Shown: positions 51,003-63,859 of the stretch, piece by piece
Layout of the letters: each line of letters starts with the position of its first letter
Position numbering within the stretch: position 1 is the first letter of the stretch
Source: Entamoeba histolytica HM-1:IMSS
Taxonomy: Eukaryota > Evosea > Mastigamoebida > Endamoebidae
NCBI RefSeq assembly: GCF_000208925.1
Contig: NW_001914885.1
Coordinates: forward strand, 47,265-111,264
DNA length: 64,000 bases
Direction: 5' to 3'
Translations under genes and position numbers: made by a program
Notes under the pieces: model-generated
Told to the model about the DNA's origin: nothing
Database searches by the model: none
The model's input: only the letters and a program-made list of their open reading frames with translations

Positions 51003-52100
51003 ATGAATTGGTCAATAATCTTTCTATGTATTTGTATTATTGCATTATTAATTTTGACATTATGCTTAATTGAGCAAGGGAATGGATTAGAGAATAATAG
51101 TATATTAGGTAAAACTTATCAATTTTTAGTATCAGATGATGGTTTAGTGTTTGTTAATAATAATAATAAGGAATTAATAATTTAATGAATGTGCTAATGA
51201 ATAGAAGATATGTTCGATTATTATTTGGAGGAAAACAATGGGGAATGATAAAGAATTTTTATAATAAAATATTATATAAAAAGAGTCATTTATTACAAAT
51301 TGTTTATTTAGCTATGATAGGTGTATGTGATGTATTGTTAATAAGAGATGTTTTTCATTCGTTGCCACAAGAATATTTTATTTTCTTTCATATCAATTTA
51401 ATTCTAACAATAATATTTTTCTTTATTGCAAGTGTTTCAAATCCTGGATATATTAATCAGTATAATGTAAAAGAGTATATTAAGAAATACCCATTTGATA
51501 ATATTATCTTTTATCGTAGGAAATGTTCTACATGTTTATTAATGAAGTTTGTTCTTATTAAATTTATTTTATTATTAATTTAATTAATAATATAGACCAT
51601 CACGTTCTCATCATTGTAATATTTGTAATAGATGTATTGCAAAATATGAACATCATTGTTGTTGGATTAATAATTGTATTGGTGAATTAAATTGTAGATA
51701 TTTCATTATATTTTTAATTGTAACAACAATGTTATGTTATCATAGTTGTTTCTTATCTTTTTCAGTAGTATCAAAAGTAATAACTCAATATGACCTTCTT
51801 AATATTGACTCATATCATTTAACAAATGAACAGTCATTAACAATTCTTTTTAATGAAACTGGGAGTGCATTATTTGTAGGATTATTTTCTTTATTTTCAG
51901 GGGTAATATTAAGTTTATTTACATTATATCATATAATAATGATTTCTCGTGGAATAACAACCAACGAGAAATTTAAATGGAAAATGTTACAAAGTCGTGA
52001 TAGTACAATTCAATATAAAAATAAATATGATTTAGGTGTTATAGAGAATATATTTTGTGTGTTAGTTCCATCCAGAAAACCACAATATACATTTAAATAA
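51003..52100 (+). CDS. ZDHHC4-like protein S-acyltransferase with EHHC variant
   Basis: Three exons, 51003-51148, 51205-51546 and 51596-52100; introns 51149-51204 and 51547-51595 (56 and 49 nt, GTTTGT/TAG). Product 330 residues (human ZDHHC4 344). N-terminal span 'WSIIFLCICIIALLILTLCL', two spans before the cysteine-rich domain, then 'KCSTCLLMKPSRSHHCNICN', 'RCIAKYEHHCCWINNCIGEL', 'NCRYFIIFLIVTTML', and further spans with the family's 'TTNE' motif (GITTNEKFKW). The N-terminal layout and 'SNPGYI' before the CRD fit ZDHHC4, an ER/Golgi enzyme. Odd: the catalytic DHHC is EHHC (residues 181-184), with Cys184 kept. The Asp helps activate the cysteine, so activity may be reduced. The last exon codes a short tail without an ER-retrieval signal. 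Confidence 0.88.
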
Positions 52101-52172
52101 TTATTTATAATCAACTTTTTATGGGATTTTTTTTTCTTTTTCAAAAGAACTTATAAGTCAGTAATTAATTTG

Positions 52173-53579
52173 ATGAAAGATTTACTTTATATGTATGAAA
52201 AAGATAATCCTATTATTGAAGATGAAACATATGAAAATAATATTAATTTAAATAGTTATTTTAAAAATCAATATAAAGTTAAATTATTAATTAAATTAGT
52301 ATTACTTATTTCAATTATTGTTTCTATTATGTTTGGAATAATTCGAGTAATTACTCTTAGAAGATCATATACATGTAATAGTCGTTATTCAACATTTTTT
52401 ATTGAAACAATACCACCACCAAATATTGAAATAACTAATACTACACAATTTTATACCTTTATTGATCCAACATTTAAATTAGAATTTAATGGAACATTTA
52501 TAGAAAAAGATAATTCCAGGTTTTTTGGAGGAAAAATAATATATCCTGAAGTTACTCTTAATGATTCAAGATTTAGTTTAAAAGCACAATTTGATCATTG
52601 TGATTATCAAGTTTTTTATAAACATTATATTCTTTGTCATACTCTTCGTTTAAGATTTTCTTTAAATTCTGTAAATATAAGTACTATTAAACCTTATCCT
52701 ATTACTATTTCAATAAAAGACCCTGACCCATCATATTCAATGTATTTTACTGATTCATTTGATTGTGGTTGTAAAAGTAATTTTACAATGGTTTTAATTC
52801 CATTAAATAATCAAACAACATTTTATGCAAAAACAAAACCAACAGTTATTTGTGATAATTCAAGTAATATTAATGAACAACAAAAATTTATAAATTTAAC
52901 ACTTCAAACATTTGAAACAGAAAATAATTTTTATCCTTTTATTCAACAAAATCTTACAATTCTTAATCAAACAAAAATATTTAATCCTATTATTATTGAA
53001 ACAGAAATAGATAATAATAATCTTACTCATATTTCATCTAAAGAACTTAATGTAACTTCAACTCAATTATTTGGTGATACTCAAATATTTGAAATTATTG
53101 TTGGACAAAATGGAACTATTGGATATATTACATTTTATAATAAAGTTACTTATCAATGTTATCTTGAAAGAAATAAAGTCTTTCATTTTATTGCAATTCC
53201 TTTTGTATTTGATAAAATTAAAAATAAGATACCAAGTGCTTTTGTAGCATCTGGTATTTATAATAATCATTTTGATAATATAAATATTTCTATTCTTAAA
53301 TCAAATTTATATAAAACAACTTTTAGTATTCATGGTTCTTTTATTTTTTATCACGAATTATTACCACAAATATTTATTAACGATAAAAATACTTCTATTG
53401 TTAATATTATTGAACCTTCAATTCTTAATTTTAACCAATTTCTTAATTACGAAACTGGGTTGGTTGGAAGTAAAGAATTTATTGTTGAAATTAGAGGATA
53501 TTGTGATTTAAATGAAATTAAAAAAATTACTATTATTATTCCTGAATGTTCTAATTGTCAATTAATAAAATATTTTTAA
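52173..53579 (+). CDS. Putative single-span membrane glycoprotein
   Basis: 468 residues from the ATG at 52173. The N-terminal 38 residues are hydrophilic, then one strong hydrophobic span (about 38-58, 'LLIKLVLLISIIVSIMFGII'). The remainder, about 400 residues, has many NxS/T sequons (for example NTT, NGT, NDS, NIS, NFT, NQT, NNS, NLT, NVT) and scattered cysteines, so it is probably lumenal or extracellular: type II topology. It is beta-rich by residue pattern, with repeated 'FEIIVGQNGTIGYITF'-like strands. No enzyme motif or known adhesion domain is recognised. Same strand and 72 bp after the acyltransferase gene. The sequon density strongly supports a secretory-pathway protein. Confidence 0.78.
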   Translation: MKDLLYMYEKDNPIIEDETYENNINLNSYFKNQYKVKLLIKLVLLISIIVSIMFGIIRVITLRRSYTCNSRYSTFFIETIPPPNIEITNTTQFYTFIDPTFKLEFNGTFIEKDNSRFFGGKIIYPEVTLNDSRFSLKAQFDHCDYQVFYKHYILCHTLRLRFSLNSVNISTIKPYPITISIKDPDPSYSMYFTDSFDCGCKSNFTMVLIPLNNQTTFYAKTKPTVICDNSSNINEQQKFINLTLQTFETENNFYPFIQQNLTILNQTKIFNPIIIETEIDNNNLTHISSKELNVTSTQLFGDTQIFEIIVGQNGTIGYITFYNKVTYQCYLERNKVFHFIAIPFVFDKIKNKIPSAFVASGIYNNHFDNINISILKSNLYKTTFSIHGSFIFYHELLPQIFINDKNTSIVNIIEPSILNFNQFLNYETGLVGSKEFIVEIRGYCDLNEIKKITIIIPECSNCQLIKYF

Positions 53580-54422
53580 TTTATTCATTATTATTAAAAT
53601 AAAATTAAAAATGAATAATATAAGTACTACTTCGTAATATTAAAAAGAATTTTATTTATTATGAGTATTATTCTTAATTTCTTATTTAAATTACAATCTT
53701 TTTTTTTTTTGATAAATTTTATATTTTTCATTTTATAATAGTATCAAAAGTTGTATTTAACAGAAATATAATGTATTTATTTGTTTAAAATATTCAGTTT
53801 CTGTATTATATAACTAATTTCTTTTTATATTTTTGTTTTTTAAAAGTACTTAATTTGATTCTTTTCAAATACAAAAAAGTATTAGTTTTTTAATTCAACA
53901 ATCATTAAAAATTTTTTTGGGATATTATAAAATATTTTTCTTTGGAATTAATAATCGTTTCAATAATAATAACTACCTCCTTATTTCTTTTTTTACCATT
54001 TAAAGATTTCTTAAAGAAATTAAAAAGAAATATTTCTATTAAATTAATAAATTATCAAAAACAAGTTATTTTTTATTCTGAGGGATATTTTTATGATATT
54101 CAAGAATATTAAGAGTTAGCTATTTCAATTTTTAAAGTACGATAATACATAACTAAAAATTATAAACATATTTAAAAATGAATAATAATTATTATTTCAA
54201 TAATTAATGAAAAGATATTAAGAGTTTTTTTTCCTTATGATTGAAATAAAAAACAAAAATTTTTTTGACTATTCATTTATTTCCTTATTTAAAGAAAAAA
54301 ATAAGAAAAAAAATGAAACAATACATGAAGAAGTCAAAACCAAAAAAAGATGAAAAAATTTGATATTATTTTTCATAAATAAAATAAAAAAAATAAAAAA
54401 AAAACTTAAAAACAATTACTTA
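53580..54422. other. 840-bp AT-rich spacer
   Basis: Tandem plus-strand genes flank this A/T-only-looking region with poly-T and poly-A runs. No protein-like frame, RNA gene or repeat module identified. The last 120 bp are A-rich, as before many starts in this window. Confidence 0.5.
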
Positions 54423-57400
54423 ATGAAGAGAAACTGTGATCATTGTTTATCTCTTATTTCAACCTTTGCTAATCAAATTCGATCGATTCGAGGGATTGTA
54501 GTTTGTAAAGAAATTATTTTAAAAAAAATACTTAATATTCATTATACTCATTCTAATAGTTAGAAAATGGAACAATAAACGATGCTCAACCTCATATAGA
54601 TCTTATAAATCAATCATCTATTGACTTACAAAAAACTATTAGCCAAATTGATTGTTTCTTTTCTACTGATGATATTTTAGAAATATATGACACAATTGTT
54701 GCTACAGCAGATGACTTTTATCATTCATTAGAAGAATTAATTCAAGTAGCAACATTATCACTTACAGGTAATGACAGTCAAGCAAAATTACAATTTAGTG
54801 AATTAATTAGAAATGTAACTAAATTCTTATATGGACTAAGAGAAGGATTAGGACAATTACTTAAAAAAATACCTGAAATGAGAATGGCAGTATTAAAACC
54901 AAAATTACGAGGAGACTTTTCTTCTATTATAGAATTCTTAGGTAATATTAATCTTCATCTTATTAATAAAGAATATTCTTCAAATAATCAAGATATTATT
55001 CATTGTAAAGAAAAATTACTTTCATTGTGTTCAATTGCTGTTGAAGAAGGTGCATCAGAGGAAGATAAAAAGGGAGTTATTTTATGTTTTAAAGAATTTG
55101 TTGGTGCATTATTAGAATTAAAAAATAAAGAAACTCCAACTCAAAATGATATTAAAAAAGTGACTTCTTTTATGGAATTATTTAAAAGAGCTATTCGTAG
55201 TATGGCAATGGGACATGTTGTTACATTAAAATCATTTGATTTAAATAAACAAAAAGAAGAAGAACTTCAAAAAAAGAGAGATGCTATGGCTCAAGAGGAT
55301 ATAGAAAGAATAAGAGAAGCAGAAATTAATAAAAAAAGAAGAGAAGAAGAATCAAAAATACTCCAACAAGAAATTGAAGAAACTAAAAGAAAAGGTGAAG
55401 AAGGAAAGAAAGAAATAAAAGAACAACAACGTCTTTTACAAGAACAAATGAGACAAGGAGAAATTAGAGAAGAAGAACTTAAAGACAAAGAAAAAGAATT
55501 ATCAAAGCAAATACAAAAATGTAGTCAAGAATTAGATGAAATAACCACAAAATATATTATTGAAAAAGAGGAATATGAAAAAATGATTATTCAAGAAAAA
55601 CAAGTTCAACAAAGTTCGTTAAAAGTTCAAGAAAATAAAGAAAGTTTCGATGATTTAGAACGTAAAAAACAACAAATGTTGTTAGAAAAAGAGCAATTAA
55701 AAACAAAGTTACAACGACTGAGAGGAAGTAAAATAACTGTTAAAAAATTATCAAATGAAGTTAAAGGTGATTTAGCTAAAACTGCTAAAAGACAAAGAAT
55801 TCTTTCTAAAGAATATCCATCTAAACAATTGTCAGCTGTAGAAATGAGAAAACAATTAGAAATTGATAAAACTGCAAGAGAATTAGTACAGATGTCAGAT
55901 GAAAATCAACCAACAATTATCGAAATCGCTCAAAAACTACAAACATTATCAGAAACATTAGATTTAGATAATATTGAAGAAAGTACTGATGTTTATCAAA
56001 TTTTAAAACAAACAGATTTTAATTCAATTGCCCTTAGAATTACTTCACCAAAATTTAGAATATCATCATCTATTTCATATATTGGACATTTTGTTTCTGA
56101 TGATGAATATGATCCAGAAAATAAAGAAGTAACTAAAATGATTGAAGATTATGAAAAAGAAGCATTTTATAGTTTAGCTGAAAAAGCTTCTGATATTGCT
56201 ACAACAGCAGAAGACATGATGTGTTTTGGATCATTATCTGTTGTTGCTGATTGTAAAGAATCAACTGATGATTATTTAAGTGATTTAGCAGGAAGTTGTA
56301 AATTAACACAAAAAGCAGTAATTACATTTATGGAGGCTATTCCATCAATTTATAAACATGGATCTGAATGTAAAGGTGATGAAGGATTAATACAAAAATA
56401 TGTTGAATGTTTAGTAAAAATTCCAGTTAATTCAGGTTCTATTACAGAAAAGAAAGAAACAATTGAATTTACATATTTTTATGAACAAATTATTGAAAGA
56501 TTAAAAAGACAAGAATTTAAACCTGTTATTAAACAAAAATATATTGAAGCTAGCTTAGGATTAGTTGCTAGTGTTAGTCGTAAATATATTTATCAAATCA
56601 TTAGTACTAATACAAAAAAAATTAAGTCTATTGTTGGACAATTCTTAGCAATGTCTAAATGTATTTCACATTTAAAACCTAAAGATTTTAAATACCTTCA
56701 AAATACTAAAAAATTTGATTCGAAAGAATTTGAAAAAGATTGTGATAAAGCTGATAAAGATTCTAAAGAACAATTCCAAAAAGAATTATTTTATAATGTA
56801 AATATGCAAAGAGGATATGACCTTGAAATTCTTTATATGTTAGAAATTGCTGCACTTGCAATTGATTTAATTAATACTATTCAAGACTTTATTGATGCTG
56901 TTTATACAGTAATTGCTTTTAATGAAAAAGAAGATAAATTAGATGTTATGGATGACTCATCTCCTGTAGCTGATGAAATTATTTCTGAAACAAAATTAAT
57001 AAAAGTAAAAGATGATCGTGTAATTTGTTCTTCATTAAACCAAATGATTTATAGATTTGTAACAAGTTATGAATCATTTAGAGAACAATTTTTCCAAACA
57101 TATCAATCCTTTACTAAAAGCTCAATTGTATTATCAAAAATTGTATCAATGTATCTTGGAAATAATTCTCTACAAGAACAAGTAAGGACTCAATCATTAA
57201 TTGCAATTAAACATTTTGTTGATGAATGCTTTAATGATTTAGACTCAAGGTCTATTGTTATTGTAAAGAAGTTTATAAATGAATTAAAACATAGAAATGA
57301 AGAAAAAAATGTACAAGCACTCAATGCTGTGTTATTAAGAAAAGAAACAGAATTAAAACATTTTATTGCTGAAAGTCTTGTTCCACCAATAGACTTCTTT

Positions 57401-58162
57401 ATACCACAAGAGGCTGTTTCACCATCAATGTTAATTCAGTTATCTGATAGTGGAGAAGTTGCTCGACAATTAACATTAATTGCTTCTAAAATATTTAACA
57501 AAATTGGTCGTCAAGAATTCTTCAATAAATCTTGGAGTGATGAATCTTTATTCCCACAATCAGTTAATGTCATAAGAATGTTACGACATTCTGATACTGT
57601 TCGTGACTGGGTAATTAGTTCTATTTTATCTTTCTTTTCTACAGAGAATAGAGTAAAAGCTACTATTCATTTCATTCAAATCGGTGACTATTTAATGAAA
57701 CTAAATAATTTCCAATCACTGTATGGTATTGTTCAAGCTCTTGGACCAAATGGTTGTATTTCTAGATTACAAGTTATGGATAGTATTCCATCAAAATACG
57801 CTAAGTTATATCATCAACTAAAGAAAGCAGTGCATGATAAAAATGATTACAAGAACTATAGGCAAATAGTTTCTAAAATTAATGAACCTTATATCCCATT
57901 AATCAACGCTTTCTTAAAAGACATCGAAAAATTTGAGGATGAAAATCCAAAAACAACAAAACTGGGTAAAATTGATGTTATCAATATGAAAAGAAATGAC
58001 TGTTTAGCTGACATGGTAAATCAATTCCTCAGTGTCAAAGAAAATCCTTACAAAATTCCGATGGTAGAACCTTTATCAACTTTCCTTAACGAAATGGTAA
58101 ATTTGAGTGGTAAACCTCGAGACGAAGTTGTTTCAATGTGGATCAAGTTATTACCAAACTAA
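54423..58162 (+). CDS. Ras guanine-nucleotide exchange factor (RasGEF, Cdc25 type)
   Basis: Two exons, 54423-54500 (26 codons) and 54560-58162; intron 54501-54559 (59 nt, GTTTGT/AATAG). Product 1226 residues. Helical N-terminus, then a strong coiled coil at about 250-415 ('KRREEESKILQQEIEETKRK'). A helical middle follows, with a RasGEF_N-like segment near 840-920 ('FVTSYESFREQFFQTYQSFT') and the catalytic Cdc25 domain at about 985-1220 ('ARQLTLIASKIFNKIGRQEF', 'ATIHFIQIGDYLMKLNNFQS', 'LYGIVQALGPNGCISRL', 'YIPLINAFLKDIEKFEDENP'). It should load GTP onto Ras- or Rap-type GTPases at the plasma membrane, with the coiled coil for assembly. Without the first exon, the second exon still opens at 54560, so exon 1 is likely but worth confirming by RNA. 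Confidence 0.92.
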
Positions 58163-58255
58163 TTTTTCTTAGTTTTTAATACTTTTTACAATTGAATAAA
58201 TTCTTTTCATTCGGTTTTAAAATAATTTCACTAATAAAGCTCCTTTTTCAATGCA

Positions 58256-58440
58256 GGGAAATACAACAAATTTTAATCCCATGGTTATTGTGTAAATCCT
58301 TTGTGTATTGTAAAGAAAAGCAAACAAGACAGAGAAATTCAACGTCATACAATAAAAAATGAATGTCAATTGCAATAAATGGCAAAGAAATAAAAATAAA
58401 TGAAATACAAAGGAAAATTGATTAGAAGATGAAAGACACA
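58256..58440 (-). repeat. Repeated module, copy B, at the LINE 3' end
   Basis: Shorter and more divergent copy of the module at 4897-5117 and 62118-62338. On the minus strand it follows the LINE reading-frame stop by about 25 bp and ends with ATG and codons for GLKFVVFP. Its position makes it look like the LINE's 3' untranslated end or a repeat next to it. Confidence 0.65.
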
Positions 58441-58465
58441 AAATGAATGAATAAAAAGCAATTAA

Positions 58466-61400
58466 TTAAGTATTAATAGAAATAGCTTCTATTCTTCCTG
58501 GATCATGGGAGACTAATCCCGTCCCTTCGTCTTCATCTTCTTCTTGTGGCTCTACGGAGTATGTTTGGTTGTGATTGAAGCAATATTCCATGACATCAAT
58601 CATGTTTTTTATTACAAGGTTTTTTACTTCTTTAACAATGTCAATTTCAATTTTTATTTCTTTAATTAATTTAATACTTTCTTATTTATTAATCCATTTA
58701 ATGAAATTACTACTGGATTTATTTTGACATCTTTTAATTTTTCTATTTTCATTAGCCTATTCTTTAATTCCTTATACTTATTTCTTTTCTTCCAATAGGC
58801 TCCATTAATATTGTGATCAGCCACAATAGTCATATCAAATATTAGACTAGTTTTGTTCTTTTTATCTATTACATATATCTGATATTTTGTGATATTGTCA
58901 TTCATTTTTATGCATTATTTGTTTGTTCAATATCATTGTAATGTCTTTATATTGGAACATTGTTTCATATGGAGGTTTTTTATATTGATTATTTCCTGTA
59001 TATTTTCTTATTAATCAATATTATAATGCCAATATTGTCATGTTTCTCCATTTGTGATTTTTTATAATAAATACAAGATAGTAGAATGTGCTCTACTGTA
59101 GCTATCTTGTCTTTACAAAGTGTTTAGTATTTCAATCTTTCATTTTTCATTATTTTTGCTTTCTTATACCCACAAAATATTGCTCCATCTTGCATTTTAT
59201 TTAATTGTAGAAATGCATTTTTTTAATATTGATGGATTTCCATGCTTTCACTGTAGTAGTTTTATCTACTCCTTTTGACTCGAACCATCTTCTAAAATAT
59301 CCACTAATTTGATGACACTTCCATTTTTGATGTATTGGTCGGTCAATAATTTTTTATTTCTATTACTACTACTTTTTCTTTTTTCTTTTCTATAATTTCA
59401 TTTATTATTTCTTCTATTTTTGTTTCATTTATTTTATGAATCAGTGTTTTTAATTCTATTCCACATTCCCTTCTTATTGTACCATCTATCTAATATGTTA
59501 TTTCTTATTTCACTTTCTCTGGTACAGTAGTACATTACTGTTCTAACTATTTCAATAACATATTCTTCCCTTATATTTATTAATCCTTCACCCATTTCTT
59601 CTATAATGACATATAACCTATCTTTGGAGTTGAATCATTGTATTTTGCCTTTCTTATTTATTTTCTTATCTCCTTTTCAATTTTATCTAGGTCAGTGATT
59701 TTCCAATTTACAACTGATGCTGAATATCTGAAGATATTGATTACTTCAGTGTTTATTCTAGTGATATATCTTCTATTACTACTTTCATCAGTGTTTATTT
59801 CTTCCATCTTTTTCATTATTTTTTCTTTGATGGATTTACAATTGAAGGTGTCATCAATTTCGTCGGACTGCCATATTCCTAAGTATTTATACAAGTCCTC
59901 ACCTTCAACTACGGGGATGTTTTGCATTCCATTTGGTATTTCTTTAATGTTTTTTAATACCAATCCTGACTTTTTCTCATTCATTTCCATCCCTATTCCA
60001 CTTATTATTTCTTTAATTTCATTGTGGATTATTCCTATTTCTTCATTACTTTGTGTCACTATTCTCAAATCATCCATATATAATGTGTGATTTGATTTTG
60101 GGAATTTCTCTTCGATGAATTGAGAAAATACATTCATCTGTATGATGAAGAGTAGATTTGATAAGGAATCATTTGTAAAATTCCTCTATTTAATTTAATA
60201 CTACCTAGATATTCATTATATTTATAGCCAATGAATATCTTCAATCTAGTCATCATACTTTCAATCATGTCAATGATGACTCCCTCTACATTAAAATATT
60301 TTAATGATTCAATTACCCATTCGTGGTTTACTGTGTCATATGCTTTCTTAATGTCATAATATGACTCCACATATTTTGGGTATTTTTCTTCTTTCTGCTG
60401 CTTCATCATATAACTATTAATTATTCCTTCTTTAGCAGCTAAAGATTGCAACTTACATCCCAATTGGTTGCTACTGATTTTAAATGATTCACAATTCATG
60501 TTAAGTCTTCTGTGAATCTTTTCTTTTAATATGGAGGTAAATACTTTCATAATTACATTTGTACAACTGATAGGACGATAATTAATGACATCATTCCTAT
60601 CACCTCCTTTGTGGATTAATAAAGTTCTTCCACTTACCATGTCTAATGGGATGTTTTGATTGAAGTTCAACCATTCATTGAAGATATTGAGAATGATTTC
60701 TCTTGATGATGACATCCTTTTCCAATAATACCCATATATAGTGTCTATTCATGGTGCTTTCCAGTTACTTATTTTCATTATACTTATATTTAATTCATTT
60801 AATGTTATTATGACATTATCATAATTTCTGTAGCTTTCATTCCACGAGATGATTTGTTTTATTTTCCAATTTTCTTTATTTAATATCACCTGTGTTTCAT
60901 ATAACGATTTCCAATATTCTAAAGTAATATCGTTATTTGGGTATATTTCATTTTTTGGGTCTTTCTTCCTTATTCTAATTTTCTTGTTAGAATCAAACAT
61001 TATTTTATTTGTATTGATTCTGACTATTTCATTTTTATTAAATTTAATTCTTTCTTTAATCATTGTCATCATATATTTTAGGTATTTTATTCTTTCTAGT
61101 GCTTTGACTTTTATTCCTTCTTCATCATATTCTTTTAATTTCATGATGCATTTTATTCTGTACAATTTCCCTTGACCAAATCTTCTAGTCTATTTATTTT
61201 CTTTAGGATTTCTTTTATTTCATCAAATTTATCTCCTATTATTTTATTTTGGAGATAGAGGTGCATAATCATTGAAATCCTCTTCATATCATCTTGCAGA
61301 TAATCCATTCTGCTTCCTGACAATATCCATCTATTATTAATTTCCGTTATTAATTCGTCAGCTTCTTGTCTTTGAAAGTAGTAACTAATGTTTGAACATT

Positions 61401-62030
61401 TTTCTATTTTCATTTCTTTTATTTTATTGATGAGAGTGTTAAGATATTCTTCATCAATTTCAGTAAAGTTATTCTTTAATATGATGTTTTTTATTATTGA
61501 ATTACACTCTACTCTTCTATTATATCATTTACTTTCATTTTAATGTATTGTTTAGTGCTTTCTTTTATTTTATGTGACATTTTAATATATTTAATATATT
61601 CTTTTTCATTATTTACATTGATGTTTATTGCTTTTATTATACTTTCAATTTATTCATTTCTTAATTTCTTATATAATTTCTTATTTAACCAATTAATTCA
61701 AAACAATACAACACTTCAATTAATTTTCTATTTCGTTGTTTTGTTGTATTTCTTCTTGTATTTTTATTATAATTTCTTTGTTATTTATTATTCTTGAAAT
61801 TTTACATCTATCATTCATTTCTTTGTTTGGGTTTTGTTTTTAATTTCTTCAATTATTTTAATGTCTTTTTCTTCAATGTCTGTTGTTTTTTCTTTAAACT
61901 CTTCATTAGTGTTTTCAATTATCTTTTTCTTTTTGATTGAATATACTTCTTGAAGAATATCATTCCATCTTTTTTCTTTTATTTTCTTACTTCTTGAGTA
62001 TTTCTGAATATTCTCCTTTATTCCATTCAC
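58466..62030 (-). mobile_element. Broken non-LTR retrotransposon (LINE) with RT and endonuclease
   Basis: Minus-strand element of about 3.6 kb with frameshifts and stops. Pieces in order: N-terminal basic/helical part (62030-61815); a helical stretch (61413-60749) ending 'ISNWKAP', then a stop where the family has Gly, then 'DTIYGYYW'; RT fingers and palm (60715-60134: 'LIHKGGDRNDVINYRPISCT', motif A 'DIKKAYDTVNHEWV'); RT active site YMDD with 'HTLYMDDLRIVTQ' and 'VNWKITDLDKIEKEIRK' (60137-59658); then a decayed endonuclease region and a C-terminal tail (58905-58466, 'MTIVADHNINGAYWKKRNKY', ending ISINT). The order is that of R2/R4-like EhLINE elements. Reading-frame damage means it cannot move by itself. 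Confidence 0.88.
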
Positions 62031-62117
62031 TTGTTATTCTTTTTATTCTTTCTTGTATATCATTTATTGTTAACCATTTATTGTTATTTGTATTATCTTT
62101 ATTATTATATTTACCTT

Positions 62118-62338
62118 ATTTTTTATTTGTTTTTCTTTGTGTCTTTCGTCTTCTAATCCTTTTTCCTTTGTATTTCATTCACTATTATTATTATTGTTTC
62201 TTTGCCGTTTATTGTTATTATTATTGACATTTAATTTTTTTATTGTACAACTTTAGATTTCTATGTTTTGTTTGATTTTCTTTACAATATACAAATGTTT
62301 TACACACTAACTATGGCATTAAAATTTGTTGTATTTCC
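62118..62338 (+). repeat. Repeated module, copy C, inverted, beyond the LINE 5' side
   Basis: Nearly identical to copy A (4897-5117) but on the opposite strand, and inverted relative to copy B. On the plus strand it ends with ATG and codons for ALKFVVFP. It begins about 90 bp beyond the N-terminal fragment of the LINE, so the LINE is bracketed by modules pointing outward. Confidence 0.7.
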
Positions 62339-63859
62339 TGAATTGGAAAAGGATGTTATATGATAATTAAATTTATATAAATAATAAGTTAAAAGTACAT
62401 AAATTTTGTGGTGGTAATAAAATAAAGATAAATGAAATGAATAAGTGAGTAATGAAAATATAATTCTAACACAAAATATGGATGTTAACTGAAATACAAC
62501 CACCCACAATGAAATACTTCAATTTAACAAATGACTTAATTTATATAATAATATTAAATCAATTTAAAAGTTTATGAAATGGTGAATGAACATGAATATC
62601 AAATCAACATTAAATCGTACTAAATTGAAATAATGACATTAGAAAGAATAAGCAAACATATATAAAGTAACAATAAATAATCAATTGATTTTGTATTATA
62701 GAATATGAGAAAATAAAAATGAAATAAAAGTAATGACGAACAAAATAGTGAAATAATATCATGAAATAAAATAATTGTCATTCAAAATATCAAATTAATA
62801 ATATCACAGAGCAAAGAATGTAACAATACTGGAAATGAAAGATGAACTACAATGAAAGTTAATTTATATACAAACAATGGCACTAATTCTAAGCCAGAGA
62901 GAAAAATAACTAAAGTAAATAAAGAATATAATAGTATAACAAAGAATGTATGTTTGCAGAACTAAATAATAAATATAATAAATATAAAATAATGGAAGAA
63001 AGAAATATCAAATTGTAATAACAAAATAAAATCAAGAAAAATGGTATTGAATAATTAAAATATAACGATTGTTATATTTATATCGTTAATAAACAAATAC
63101 TTTGTTTTATTCAATATAACTCAAAAAACTAAGAGAATAAAAATAAAATAAAAGAGAAAGTATGAATAAAGAAATAATCATATGAATAATAGAATGTTAT
63201 TACATACAATCAAAGAATGTTAAAGTTGTCAATTATTAATTGAAATTGAATTATCTATCTTCAAATTATTTTAATCATTTTCATTATTATTATTGTCATT
63301 CTTTAATCAGAATGTTCGTCTTCTGGTGTTAAATATTTGTATTTCATGTTTACTTATTATTTAATTATTTCAATTTACTGTATTAAATCGGTGTTCTCTC
63401 TTCATTCAAATTAACACATTTAATATATTCATTTATTACAAACACAAATAAAATTTGTCATGTATTGTTTTCTTTTTATGAACCAATTATTGTTGGTATA
63501 ATATCTTTTTATCAATTTGTTGTTTATTAATAATAGTATGAATGATTATAGTTAAACACTCTATTTAATTTTATTCATTAAGAACAAATAACAAGCAAGA
63601 AGATGATTAATTTAATAATCAGCATAAAGTACAAATTCACAGTTTAGATACAAGATAAATTTTCAACATTTCATCGTTGAATATGAAAATGTGATGATTT
63701 TTCATTAATTTAATCATTCATTTTACAACATTATCTTTGATAATTCTGTTAATATTTTGTGATATTATATATTAAATGAAAAGACATTTCTATTTATCCT
63801 GGGTTGATTCATTAATTATAGAATGAATATAAAAGAAAGAAGAAAATAAAAAGAAAGAA
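62339..63859. other. 1.5-kb AT-rich spacer
   Basis: A-rich, then mixed A/T sequence. No LINE motif, no protein-like frame over 40 codons, no tRNA. A small imperfect palindrome (taacgat ... atcgtta, about 63065-63090) and a short minus-strand frame near 63310-63350 (KYKYLTPEDEHSD) are not enough to call features. Confidence 0.5.

Noticed and set aside
58217..58441. 74-codon minus-strand frame containing MGLKFVVFP
   Set aside because: Upstream part is T-rich and not conserved as protein among the module copies; only the short core is shared.
63055..63110. Small palindrome taacgat...atcgtta as a terminator or origin
   Set aside because: Arms of about 7 bp are expected by chance in such AT-rich DNA.
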